Shown piece after piece: positions 1 to 7,959 of a stretch of 64,000 nucleotides of DNA. The notes beneath the pieces are model-generated. The model did not search any database. It saw nothing but the letters and a program-made list of their open reading frames with translations, and was not told where the DNA came from. The stretch is from GCA-2731375 sp964344935. GTDB lineage: Bacteria > Pseudomonadota > Alphaproteobacteria > GCA-2731375. Position numbers and translations under genes: made by a program. The DNA lies in contig CAYFPL010000004.1 in assembly GCA_964344935.1 (NCBI GenBank), positions 504,282-568,281 on the forward strand. The letters run 5' to 3'. How positions within the stretch are numbered: position 1 is the stretch's first letter; each line of letters starts with the position of its first letter.

Positions 1-468
1 AAGATGCTTTACATGGAAAGCAAGGGCATCGTGCCGGAACAGGACTATGCCATTCCCATCGGCAAGGGCGATATCAAACGGGAAGGCAGCGACGTCACCG
101 TCGTCGCCACCATGGCCATGGTGCCCCGTGCCCTGGCTGCGGCGCGCGTGCTGGAGCGGGAAGGCATCTCGGTCGAGGTGCTGGACCCTCGTACCTTGCG
201 CCCCTTGGACGAAGACCTGATCCTCGCTTCCGTGGCCAAGACCAACCGCCTGCTGATCGCCCACGAGGCCTGCAAGCAGGGCGGCTTCGGCGCCGAGGTG
301 GCGGCTCTGGTGGTGGAAAAGGGTTTCGATGACCTGGATGCGCCGATCGTGCGGGTCGGCGGACTGGACGTGCCTATACCTTACAACGATGCCCTGGAAC
401 GTGAAGTTATCCCCTCGCAGGAGCGTCTGATGGCGGCCATCCGAGAACTGGTGGGCAATGGTATCTGA
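1..468 (+). CDS. 2-oxoacid dehydrogenase E1 component, beta subunit (3' part only)
   Basis: The frame is open from base 1, so the gene begins before the window; about 155 C-terminal residues are present. They match the transketolase C-terminal domain of the E1-beta subunit of pyruvate, acetoin or branched-chain 2-oxoacid dehydrogenases: the segment VTVVATMAMVPRALAAA, then VEVLDPRTLRPLD, then the conserved HEACKQGGFGAEVAA. With the missing N-terminal half, this subunit would pair with E1-alpha to bind thiamine diphosphate and decarboxylate the 2-oxoacid in the cytosolic multienzyme complex. Which oxoacid is used cannot be decided from this part. The stop codon overlaps the next start by 11 bases, so the Hpt gene downstream is probably co-transcribed. 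Confidence 0.9.
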   Translation, partial: KMLYMESKGIVPEQDYAIPIGKGDIKREGSDVTVVATMAMVPRALAAARVLEREGISVEVLDPRTLRPLDEDLILASVAKTNRLLIAHEACKQGGFGAEVAALVVEKGFDDLDAPIVRVGGLDVPIPYNDALEREVIPSQERLMAAIRELVGNGI

Positions 469-788
469 GCAACAGCCTGTCATAGACCAGGCGCACCTGG
501 AGACCTATACCCTGGGCGATCGTGCCCTGGAGTTGGAGCTGCTGACCATGTTCGTCGGCAATGGCGCCGGCTACATCGACGCCATGGCCGTCAACAAAGG
601 CGATGAGTGGTGGAAGGCGGCACACGGCCTCAAGGGGATTGCCATGGGCGTGGGGGCAACGGAGGTCGCTGATGGCGGCGGCGGCCGAGCCCCTGCAGGA
701 CGCTGCCGATGGTGTCCGCCAGCAGCATGTCGATGATTTGCAGGCAGCCCTTGAGAGGGTGCGCCGCTATGTCGCGGATTTAAGTTGA
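458..788 (+). pseudogene. Hpt (histidine phosphotransfer) domain protein, frameshifted
   Basis: The ATG at 458 opens a frame that reads a normal Hpt helix with phospho-His56 in AAHGLKG followed by GVGATEVA. It then runs into low-complexity GGGG and an unlikely Cys/Pro-rich tail ending at 736. The +1 frame, from the ATG at 672 to the TGA at 786-788, gives the expected C-terminal Hpt helices (EPLQDAADGVRQQ, ALERVRRYVADL). Removing one base near 671, in a GGC-repeat stretch, would restore a single protein of about 109 residues. Either the gene is broken or the assembly has an indel here. An intact protein would relay phosphate in a phosphorelay. It overlaps the E1-beta gene upstream. Confidence 0.7.
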
Positions 789-798
789 TCTAGGTCAA
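785..798 (+). promoter_or_regulatory. FixK/FNR-type box upstream of the universal stress gene
   Basis: TTGATCTAGGTCAA fits the TTGA-N6-TCAA consensus of CRP/FNR-family oxygen and redox regulators (FixK, Anr, FNR). It lies about 94 bases before the chosen usp start, overlaps the stop of the frameshifted Hpt frame, and has a TATGTA -10-like element at 830-835. FixK/Anr control of usp genes is known in other proteobacteria; here it is inferred from position and match only. Confidence 0.55.
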
Positions 799-891
799 GC
801 CTGTCTCTGGTCATAGCAGCGATCATCGCTATGTAAGATTCATAGAACGCGGCCAGGAAGGCCTGGTCGACGTATGCGAAGGGATGGGACC

Positions 892-1710
892 ATGACCTAC
901 AAGGATATTGTTGTACATCAAGGCGAAGATGCTCACGCCGAGGGACGCTTGAACATGGCGTTGGACCTGGCGAAGAACTTCGACGCCCGCCTCACCGGGG
1001 TCTACGTATTGTCTTATCCTAACGTGCCCGGTTTCGTGCAAACCGAACTTCCCAGCGAAGTCATCGAACAGCGCTACAATGAGATCCGCGCCATGGGTGA
1101 AGCCAAGAGGGCGGAATTCGATGCCGCGGCCGAGCGCGAGGGCGTGACGGCGGAGTTCCGGCTCATGGAAGGGGATATGGTCGAGGCGGTCAGCTTGTGC
1201 GGCCGCTATGCCGATTTGCTGGTGGTGGGCCAGCCAGATCCCGACAAGCCCGCTGTCACCGATAACCTGGCTGAAGAATTGTTGATGGCTTCGGGCCGGC
1301 CGATCCTCGTCGTACCTTATGCCGGTGTTCCGAAACAAATCGGTCGCCGCATTATGGTGGCATGGCGGGCGACGCGCGAGGCAACGCGGGCTGTGCACGA
1401 CGCCATGCCCATGCTGGAACAGGCCGAAGAAGTCGTCGTCTATTCCGTCAATCCGGAGGACCGCGACCATATTGCAGGTGCCGATATCTGCACCCATCTG
1501 GCGCGCCATGGCGTCAATGCGACGCCGCGGCATATCGTGGCCAAGGACATGGGTGTCGGCGACAGTATCCTTTCAGCCGTGGCCGACAATGGCATCGACC
1601 TGCTGGTGATGGGCGGTTACGGCCATTCCCGCTTGCGGGAGCTGGCTTTCGGCGGGGCCACCCGCGAAATCATGCACGCCATGACCTGCCCGGTGATGAT
1701 GTCGCATTAG
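892..1710 (+). CDS. Universal stress protein, tandem UspA domains
   Basis: A 272-residue protein with two UspA-type domains in tandem. The first begins with YKDIVVHQGED; the second begins near residue 145 (GRRIMVAWRATREATRAV) and ends with the ATP-binding signature GGYGHSRLRELAFGGATREI. Such proteins bind ATP in the cytosol and accumulate under starvation, oxygen limitation or other stress. An in-frame ATG at 874 would add six residues, but the start at 892 has a better ribosome site (GGGA, about 8 bases upstream) and begins directly with the domain. The gene is preceded by a FixK/FNR-like box and followed by a long perfect palindrome. Family assignment is firm; the physiological trigger is inferred. 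Confidence 0.88.
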   Translation: MTYKDIVVHQGEDAHAEGRLNMALDLAKNFDARLTGVYVLSYPNVPGFVQTELPSEVIEQRYNEIRAMGEAKRAEFDAAAEREGVTAEFRLMEGDMVEAVSLCGRYADLLVVGQPDPDKPAVTDNLAEELLMASGRPILVVPYAGVPKQIGRRIMVAWRATREATRAVHDAMPMLEQAEEVVVYSVNPEDRDHIAGADICTHLARHGVNATPRHIVAKDMGVGDSILSAVADNGIDLLVMGGYGHSRLRELAFGGATREIMHAMTCPVMMSH

Positions 1711-1742
1711 GTCATGACATAGACGCAGTCACGGGGTACACC

Positions 1743-1768
1743 TTCGTGGCGGCCGCGGCCGCCACGAA
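1743..1768. terminator. Perfect 26-bp GC-rich palindrome between usp and amidohydrolase
   Basis: The 26 bases are exactly self-complementary and centred on a GCGGCCGC core. The palindrome lies 33 bases after the usp stop and ends 17 bases before the next ATG, just upstream of that gene's AAGGAG ribosome site. As RNA it would form a very stable hairpin. A terminator or 3' stabiliser for usp is most likely; there is no U-tract, so an attenuator or protein-binding site is also possible. Confidence 0.55.
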
Positions 1769-1785
1769 ACAACAAGGAGTGCCCC

Positions 1786-2961
1786 ATGGCCGTTATCAAC
1801 CGCATCGCCGATTTCCACGCCGACATGGTGGAATGGCGCCACGATATCCACGCACATCCTGAAACCGCCTTTGAGGAGGTGCGCACAGCAGCTTTGGTCG
1901 AGGAAAAGCTGCGTGGTTTCGGCCTTGATGTGCATACGGGTCTGGCCAAGACCGGCGTCGTTGGTGTGCTGCGATGCGGCAACTCCGATCGCAAGATCGG
2001 ACTGCGCGCCGACATGGATGCGCTCGACCTGCAGGAATTGGCCGACGTACCGCACAAATCCAAACATGACGGCAAGATGCATGCCTGCGGGCATGATGGC
2101 CATACCACCATGCTGCTGGGCGCGGCCCGCTATTTGGCCGAAACACAGAATTTCGACGGCACCGTCTATTTCATCTTCCAGCCGGCCGAGGAAAACGAAG
2201 CCGGCGGACGGCTTATGGTGCAAGAAGGCCTGTTCGACCAGTTTCCCTGCACGGACGTCTATGGCCTGCACAACATGCCGGGAATACCGGTGGGGCAGAT
2301 CGGCCTGATGCCCGGGCCGATGATGGCTTCAGCGGATTTCTTCCAAATCATCGTCAATGGCACCGGCGCCCATGGCGCCATGCCGCACCAGGGTGTCGAC
2401 CCGATTCTTGTGGGTTCTGAAATTGTTCTGGGGCTGCAGCGGATCGTTTCACGAACTGTTGATCCGTTGAAACAGGCGGTGATTTCGGCCACCAAGTTCC
2501 AGGCCGGTTTCACGACCAACGTGATTCCCGAGACGGCTCTGATCGCCGGCACTACGCGGGCATTCTCCGTCAAGGTGCAGGACATCATGGAAAAGGAAAT
2601 CAAACGTGTGGCCGAAGGCATTGCCCAAGCCCACGGTGCCAGTATCGAATACACTTACGACCGCCGCTATGCCCCCACCATAAACACACCGGAAGAAACC
2701 GAGATCGCCCATCGCGCGGCGGCGCAGGTGGTTGGCGAAGAGAATGTCCGCCGAGACTTGCAGCCGACCATGGGGGCAGAGGATTTCTCCTGGATGCTGC
2801 AGGCCCGGCCAGGTTGCTACATTTGGGTCGGAAATGGCGTCGGCAATGAACCTGGCGGCTGCATGGTTCATAATCCCAACTACGACTTCAACGACGAAAT
2901 CCTTTCGATCGGCGCGTCGTACTGGGTGAAACTTGTGGAACAGGAACTGGCGGCGGCTTGA
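1786..2961 (+). CDS. M20 family amidohydrolase (hippurate hydrolase-like)
   Basis: A 391-residue cytosolic metallopeptidase-fold amidohydrolase of the M20D group, which cleaves N-acyl amino acids such as hippurate or indole-acetyl amino acids. Visible features are RHDIHAHPE near the N-terminus, the metal-binding MHACGHDGH (Cys101, His103), QPAEENEAGG with the catalytic Glu pair, GLHNMPG, and the C-terminal MGAEDFSW. Length matches the family. The ATG at 1786 has AAGGAG upstream. It stands alone between the usp gene and the metallo-beta-lactamase gene, so the substrate cannot be inferred from context. Confidence 0.92.
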   Translation: MAVINRIADFHADMVEWRHDIHAHPETAFEEVRTAALVEEKLRGFGLDVHTGLAKTGVVGVLRCGNSDRKIGLRADMDALDLQELADVPHKSKHDGKMHACGHDGHTTMLLGAARYLAETQNFDGTVYFIFQPAEENEAGGRLMVQEGLFDQFPCTDVYGLHNMPGIPVGQIGLMPGPMMASADFFQIIVNGTGAHGAMPHQGVDPILVGSEIVLGLQRIVSRTVDPLKQAVISATKFQAGFTTNVIPETALIAGTTRAFSVKVQDIMEKEIKRVAEGIAQAHGASIEYTYDRRYAPTINTPEETEIAHRAAAQVVGEENVRRDLQPTMGAEDFSWMLQARPGCYIWVGNGVGNEPGGCMVHNPNYDFNDEILSIGASYWVKLVEQELAAA

Positions 2962-3011
2962 ACACTTGTGGTTCCGTATTAAGTTCTGTACCATTAGCCA
3001 TTGATTATGTT

Positions 3012-3023
3012 ATACAATTGTAT
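3012..3023. promoter_or_regulatory. 12-bp AT-rich palindrome upstream of the MBL-fold gene
   Basis: ATACAATTGTAT is perfectly symmetric and sits 35 bases before the ATG at 3058, in an AT-rich stretch unlike the surrounding GC-rich DNA. It has the shape of an operator for a GntR-type or similar dimeric repressor, and its TATACA could also serve as a -10 element. No regulator gene is adjacent, so the assignment is weak. Confidence 0.3.
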
Positions 3024-3057
3024 GTACGCGACTCGGGAAATCCGCTAGGGACTGCCA

Positions 3058-3885
3058 ATGGGGTTCAAGGTCAAGTTCTGGGGGGTCAGGGGGTCCATAG
3101 CCTGTCCATCCTCGAAATACGTCATGTTCGGCGGAAATACTTCCTGTATTGAGGTCGCTTGTGGCGGCCAGCGAGTCGTATTCGATTGCGGCACCGGCAT
3201 TCGAAACTTCGGCCATTGGATGATGAAGAAGGGTGTTCGGCGTGCCGATATCCTGATGTCCCACAGTCATTGGGATCACATCAACGGCTTTCCATTCTTC
3301 TCGCCCGCTTTCCAGGCGGATTGTGAATTCCGCATCATGGCGGGGCATCTCTTCGATGTGAAAGAAACCCTCCATGACATCATGTCGGGGCAAATGAACC
3401 AGCCGACCTTTCCGGTTCCCATCGAGGCCATGCAATCAAAACTGACGTTTGAGGATTTCAAGGCCGGTGAAAGCTTCACCTTGGGCACCGGCATCAAGGT
3501 GCGAACTACGTTGCTCAACCACCCCGACAACGCCACTGGCTATCGCATCGACTATGCCGGCAAGAGCTTCTGCTACGTCACGGATACGGAACACATTCCG
3601 GGCAAGCCGGACGAGAACATCCTGGACCTGATCGATAATGCCGATGTTGTCGTCTACGATTGTACCTACACGGATCGGGAGTTCCCTGCGAAAGTCGGCT
3701 GGGGCCATTCCACATGGCAGGAAGGTGTGCGCCTGTGCCAACGGGCCAACGCCAAACGGCTGGTGATCTTCCATCACGACCCGGATCACGAAGATCCCTT
3801 CATGGAACTGTTGGAGGCCGAGGCGCGTATGGCCTGGGACGGCGCCCTGATGGGGCGGGAGAATATGCGCCTTACTCTGGCCTAA
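3058..3885 (+). CDS. MBL-fold metallo-hydrolase (PhnP/cyclic phosphodiesterase-like)
   Basis: A 275-residue metallo-beta-lactamase-fold protein. It begins KVKFWGVRGSI, typical of the PhnP/cAMP-phosphodiesterase-like subgroup. It carries the di-metal motif SHSHWDH (HxHxDH) near residue 70, YVTDTEH, VVYDCTYTD, and late histidines in GWGHST and FHHDPDHED that complete the metal site. Proteins of this group often occur in alphaproteobacteria beside signalling genes, and their natural phosphodiester substrate is mostly unknown. No signal peptide is visible. It is a single gene, convergent with the acetyltransferase gene that follows. Confidence 0.88.
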   Translation: MGFKVKFWGVRGSIACPSSKYVMFGGNTSCIEVACGGQRVVFDCGTGIRNFGHWMMKKGVRRADILMSHSHWDHINGFPFFSPAFQADCEFRIMAGHLFDVKETLHDIMSGQMNQPTFPVPIEAMQSKLTFEDFKAGESFTLGTGIKVRTTLLNHPDNATGYRIDYAGKSFCYVTDTEHIPGKPDENILDLIDNADVVVYDCTYTDREFPAKVGWGHSTWQEGVRLCQRANAKRLVIFHHDPDHEDPFMELLEAEARMAWDGALMGRENMRLTLA

Positions 3886-3886
3886 C

Positions 3887-4600
3887 CTACCGCGGTTGCC
3901 TCGCCATTAGATTTTCTCGAATTTCCGCCAGGCTTCGCTTTTGCCGTCCTTCATTATCGAAATTTTCATCGGCCAGCCAGGCTTCGAACCCGGCCTTGAT
4001 AACCGGCCAGTCGCCATCGGTCATGGCAAACCAGGTTGTATCCCGGTTGCGCCCCTTGTAGACCACGTGCTGGCGGAACAACCCTTCGTATTGAAACCCA
4101 AATCGCAAGGCGGCACGGCGAGACGGCTCGTTCAGGGAATCGCATTTCCATTCGTAGCGTCGATAGCCTAGATCGTCGAAGACGTGGCGGGCCATGAGGT
4201 ACATGGCCTCTGTCGCCATGCGTGTTTGCTTCAAGCTGGGCGCAAACCAGATAGCGCCTACCTCGCAAGTCGCCCAGTGCGGCACAATTCGCATATAGCT
4301 GGCCATACCGCGGGCGCTGCCGGTGGCCTCATCGATGATGGCGAAGACCAGCGGGTCGTCAGTTTCTGTCTGAGGTGCCAGCCAGGCCTGGAAAGCCGCC
4401 ATGTCCGGGAACGGATCGTTACTCATATAAGTCCACATATCGCCCGTGGGATCGCCGTCCGGGCCGCAGGCTGAGAGATAGAGGTCACGGCCATGGCGGT
4501 CCGGATCCAACGGTTCGACGATGACCGAGGCGCCCGTCATGGCGGCCCGAATGGGGGCGCGGCCGTCTGGTAGGATGGTTAGGGTTTTGCCAACCTTCAT
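3887..4600 (-). CDS. GNAT family N-acetyltransferase (RimJ/RimL-like)
   Basis: A 237-residue protein with a GNAT fold of the RimJ/RimL type. It contains VEPLDPDRHGRDLY early, then MRIVPHWATCEVGAIWFAPS, MARHVFDDLGYRRYEWKCD and NEPSRRAALRFGFQYEGLFR, which form the acetyl-CoA site and the typical C-terminal strand. The chosen ATG at 4600 overlaps the stop of the upstream methyltransferase as ATGA, which indicates translational coupling; a longer frame reaches 4648. The acceptor could be a protein N-terminus or a small amine. It is the last gene of the operon CaiB/BaiF transferase, methyltransferase, acetyltransferase. Confidence 0.88.
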   Translation of the reverse strand: MKVGKTLTILPDGRAPIRAAMTGASVIVEPLDPDRHGRDLYLSACGPDGDPTGDMWTYMSNDPFPDMAAFQAWLAPQTETDDPLVFAIIDEATGSARGMASYMRIVPHWATCEVGAIWFAPSLKQTRMATEAMYLMARHVFDDLGYRRYEWKCDSLNEPSRRAALRFGFQYEGLFRQHVVYKGRNRDTTWFAMTDGDWPVIKAGFEAWLADENFDNEGRQKRSLAEIRENLMARQPR

Positions 4601-5637
4601 GTGGGTTTCCTCGCGTCGATCCGGCCTAGGCGGTTCGGCAGCAGCCAATCATATGCCGCATCCTCGAAACCGGCTTCTTGGAGGTAGCTCACATATTCCG
4701 GCCCGCTGGGCACGTGACCGGTATAGTGTCCTTCGCGGATCGCCTGGAGGTGATAGAAGGCCGGATCAACAGGACCCGAACGATCGTCATTCAGCATATA
4801 GCCGACGACCAGTACCGTGCCGCCGGGCGGCAGAGCCGCATAAGCCAGGCGCAGGGCTTTGACCACGTCGTCGCGCAAATACCAATGCAATGGCGTGATA
4901 TAGGAGATTAGGTCGAAATCACCGCCATAGTCCTCCTCTCTAAGGAAATCGCCGGGTTCGGCCGTGATCCGACTTTCTAATTTGTGCTTGGCGATAAATT
5001 CTGTGGCGACGGGCACCACATTGGGATGGTCGCGGACAGTGACCCGCAGTCCTTCGTTCCTTTCGCAGGCGGCGATGGCGTAACAGCCCGAGCCGCCGGC
5101 AAAATCCAACCAATGCTGGAACCGAGAGAAATCGAACTGTTTCGCCAACCGGTGAGCCAGCGGCAGAGAGGCATTGTAGCCGGCGGTGGTGAATTCCCGG
5201 GCCCGGTCCGGATCATCCAAGTCGCCTTCATATAATTTCCGCGGCGGAACTTCCGACGACACCGATTTAAGGTTTCCGGCGAAGCCCTGCCATTCGTCGT
5301 ATTCAGCGGGAACGGTGAAACGTAGGTAATCGCCAAAGTAAGTGGGCGCATCCTTGACCAGGAAACGTTGCACATCGTCCAGGTTGACATTGCGGCCATC
5401 CACCTCGCGCACCAGGTCCATGGCCTTGCAGATGATCAGCAACCTGTCCGCGGTTTCCGGGTCAATCTGGCAATACGCGCCGATCTCCGCCGGTGTCGCG
5501 GCGCCGTTTGCGATGGCGGTGAATAGACCGCATTCGAGGGCCGCCGCCAGAGCCTGGCTCTTCTTGAACGAAAATGCCAGTTCGTTCAGACGCTCGGAGT
5601 TTTTGCCCACTGTGGGATCGTCTGGAATAGTACTCAT
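4597..5637 (-). CDS. SAM-dependent O-methyltransferase-like protein
   Basis: A 346-residue protein resembling the plant-type/ubiquinone O-methyltransferase family. It has an N-terminal winged-helix dimerisation part (SFKKSQALAAALECGLFTAI, then GAYCQIDPETADRLL) and a Rossmann methyltransferase domain beginning WLDFAGGSGCYAIAACE (motif I). HPNVVPVATEFI and PLHWYLRDDVVKALRLA follow. It would transfer a methyl group from S-adenosylmethionine to a hydroxyl of a small molecule in the cytosol. The start has GAGG upstream and lies 11 bases after the CaiB/BaiF gene. Its stop overlaps the acetyltransferase start, so the three genes form an operon of unknown product. Confidence 0.85.
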   Translation of the reverse strand: MSTIPDDPTVGKNSERLNELAFSFKKSQALAAALECGLFTAIANGAATPAEIGAYCQIDPETADRLLIICKAMDLVREVDGRNVNLDDVQRFLVKDAPTYFGDYLRFTVPAEYDEWQGFAGNLKSVSSEVPPRKLYEGDLDDPDRAREFTTAGYNASLPLAHRLAKQFDFSRFQHWLDFAGGSGCYAIAACERNEGLRVTVRDHPNVVPVATEFIAKHKLESRITAEPGDFLREEDYGGDFDLISYITPLHWYLRDDVVKALRLAYAALPPGGTVLVVGYMLNDDRSGPVDPAFYHLQAIREGHYTGHVPSGPEYVSYLQEAGFEDAAYDWLLPNRLGRIDARKPT

Positions 5638-5648
5638 GAACGTTTCCT

Positions 5649-6680
5649 CTAACTTGTTCCTGCCTTGGAGGTAGCCGGGAAGCCGATCTGGCGCAATGAT
5701 CTTCCGTCATCATCTTCGGTTTCGCGGATCATCTTACGGGCGATCAATTGTGGATCTTCGAAGGCTTCCTCGGGCGATTTTACAAGGCCGATTTCAATAT
5801 CCAGGGCGCCCAATACCGCCACCCAGTGACTGGCATCATGCCGCAAGAATGCATTTTGAAGGAACGCCCTGGCCTTGGCACCATCGGTGCCCAGGTCATG
5901 GCCGTATTGCCACAATTCCTCATCCCCGAAGTACCGGAACAAGGCCCGCCCGGAGGCTTCACTCAGCGCGGTGATGGCGACATGGCGGCCGTCGCCGGCT
6001 TTATAGATATTGTAAACCGGTCGGGCGGATCGTTCGGCGACCTCCAGCCCGCTGATCGCAACACCGTCCCGAATGCTGCCGTGAGAGACGGCGAGCAGGG
6101 AGAACAGGCTCTCTTGCATGGAAAGGTCAATATGCCGGCCACGTCCGGTCCGATTGCGTTCGTGCAGGGCGGCGGTGATGGCAAAGGCTGCCGTCAAACC
6201 GGATACGGCGTCGGCGAGGTAGGTCTGGGGCGAGGTGATATCGCCATTCGGCTGCAAGCAGTGCAGCAGGCCCGTCTCGGCCATGAACATCAGATCATAA
6301 GCTGCCCTCTGGGACTGCGGGCCCGCCTGGCCGAAGCCTGATAGCGAGCAATATATGATGGTGTCGTTGAGCCCGCGGATCGTCCCGTAGTCGATGCCCA
6401 GGCGGGATGTAACGCCTGGCCGGTAACTTTCGATCAGAACGTCCGCCTGCACTGCTAAATCGAACAGGACCTGGCGCTCGCCATCATCCCGCAGATTGAG
6501 GACAAGAGACTCCTTGCCTCTGTTCAAGAGCAGATCCTCATTGCTGACCGGATCGGATGGCGCTTCACGCTCGATGCGCGTGGACTGTGCGCCCCAACCG
6601 GTCAAGAGGTGGCCGCAGAATTTCCCCGGCGTCATGGCGCCAACTTCCAGGACCGTTACGCCCTGCAACGCTTCATGCAT
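5649..6680 (-). CDS. CaiB/BaiF family CoA-transferase
   Basis: A 343-residue family III CoA-transferase, which moves CoA from one carboxylic acid to another via an aspartyl-CoA intermediate. It has the N-terminal LLTGWGAQSTRIEREA, the segment VLIESYRPGVTSRLGIDY, and the probable catalytic Asp in TYLADAVSGLTAA. The protein is somewhat short for the family (usually 380-400). It is the first gene of a leftward three-gene operon with a methyltransferase and an acetyltransferase, and is divergent from a second CaiB/BaiF gene that starts at 6778. Acid substrate unknown. Confidence 0.9.
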   Translation of the reverse strand: MHEALQGVTVLEVGAMTPGKFCGHLLTGWGAQSTRIEREAPSDPVSNEDLLLNRGKESLVLNLRDDGERQVLFDLAVQADVLIESYRPGVTSRLGIDYGTIRGLNDTIIYCSLSGFGQAGPQSQRAAYDLMFMAETGLLHCLQPNGDITSPQTYLADAVSGLTAAFAITAALHERNRTGRGRHIDLSMQESLFSLLAVSHGSIRDGVAISGLEVAERSARPVYNIYKAGDGRHVAITALSEASGRALFRYFGDEELWQYGHDLGTDGAKARAFLQNAFLRHDASHWVAVLGALDIEIGLVKSPEEAFEDPQLIARKMIRETEDDDGRSLRQIGFPATSKAGTS

Positions 6681-6777
6681 GGATCGTTCCCGCTATGCCG
6701 TTCCACCGGCATGCTAGAGGGATTCCATTCGGCTTGCTATGATCCCCGGCAATCGCGTTGATTTGGGGGAAGCCGGC

Positions 6778-7959
6778 ATGTTGCCGTTGAGCGGAATTCG
6801 GGTGATTGATCTGGGCCGGGTCATCGCCGGACCATTGGGGCCTATGCTACTGGGCGACCTGGGCGCCGATGTGATCAAGGTGGAAACAGGGCAGGGCGAT
6901 ATGCTGCGCCAGCAGGCCCCGTCGTTCGCCCCTGACATGGGCGGCTATTTCGCCACCGCCAACCGCAACAAACGCAGCCTGCACGTGGACCTGCGCAAAC
7001 CGGGCGGCGACAAACTGCTGCGTGCGCTTATGGCCACGGCGGACGTGGTGGTGGAGAACTTCCGCCCCGGTATCTTCGATACCATGGGTTTCACGGACGA
7101 TGTTCTCGAGCGTGACTTCCCCCATCTGGTGGTGGCGCGGCTGTCAGCTTTTGGCGACGTGGGACCCATGGGGCACCGTTCCGGTGTCGATCAACTGGTG
7201 CAAGGCTATTCTGGCCTGATGTCCATCACCGGCAGCCCGGAGACCGGGCCCATTCGCTCCGGTGTCGCCATCTCGGATGTCTTGGGCGGTCTATGTAATA
7301 CCATCGGTATCCTGGGCGCCTTAATGGAACGCCAGCAAAGTGGCCGCGGGCAAGTGGTACGCACGTCGCTGCTGGAGGCGACCATGTCCATGCTGACCGT
7401 GCAGGCCGGCAAATACTTCGCCACTGGCAAGGACCCTGTCGCCGAAGGCAATCATCATCCCTCCATCGCGCCCTACGGCCTGTTCGAGACGGCGGATGGG
7501 CAGATCCAAATTCTCGTCTCCCGCAACGAGGATTTCCGCCGCTTTGCCAAGTTCTGCGGCCGACCGGAGTGGCTGGAAGACGAACGTTTCGCCGATGGCG
7601 GCAGCCGTTCCATCAACAAAAATGTCCTGCGTGATTTGGTGGCCGAGGCGATGGTGGAAAAAACGACCGAGGAATGGCTCGACTTCCTGCGGGAGAATGA
7701 CATTCCGCATGGGCCGGTGTTGTCCATCAAGGAGGCCTTTGACAGCGCACAGGCCGCAGCGTTGGGCATGACTTTGGATATGACGGCGACGGATGGCACG
7801 GACATTTCGGTGCCCCGCTTCCCCTGGCGTTTCGGCCGGACGCCGGCGCAAGTGCGCTATCCGCCGCCTTGGGTGGGCGAACATACGGAAGAAATTCTGG
7901 CCGAAATGGGCCTGCAGGATGACGAGGAAATAAGGGAGGCGCTGTTGTGCCGCAAATAA
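6778..7959 (+). CDS. CaiB/BaiF family CoA-transferase
   Basis: A 393-residue family III CoA-transferase. The N-terminus reads LPLSGIRVIDLGRVIAGPLG and DLGADVIKVE; VVENFRPGIFDTMG follows, and the likely catalytic Asp lies in VAISDVLGGLCN. An in-frame upstream ATG at 6739 exists, but the ATG at 6778 has a GGGGGAAG ribosome site and aligns with family starts. Its stop overlaps the GTG start of an enoyl-CoA hydratase by 13 bases, so the pair probably activates a carboxylic acid to its CoA ester and hydrates the unsaturated product. Confidence 0.92.
   Translation: MLPLSGIRVIDLGRVIAGPLGPMLLGDLGADVIKVETGQGDMLRQQAPSFAPDMGGYFATANRNKRSLHVDLRKPGGDKLLRALMATADVVVENFRPGIFDTMGFTDDVLERDFPHLVVARLSAFGDVGPMGHRSGVDQLVQGYSGLMSITGSPETGPIRSGVAISDVLGGLCNTIGILGALMERQQSGRGQVVRTSLLEATMSMLTVQAGKYFATGKDPVAEGNHHPSIAPYGLFETADGQIQILVSRNEDFRRFAKFCGRPEWLEDERFADGGSRSINKNVLRDLVAEAMVEKTTEEWLDFLRENDIPHGPVLSIKEAFDSAQAAALGMTLDMTATDGTDISVPRFPWRFGRTPAQVRYPPPWVGEHTEEILAEMGLQDDEEIREALLCRK

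Noticed and set aside
829..1533. 234-residue frame on the minus strand
   Set aside because: Lies opposite the universal stress protein gene, has no recognisable domain and is a product of high GC content.
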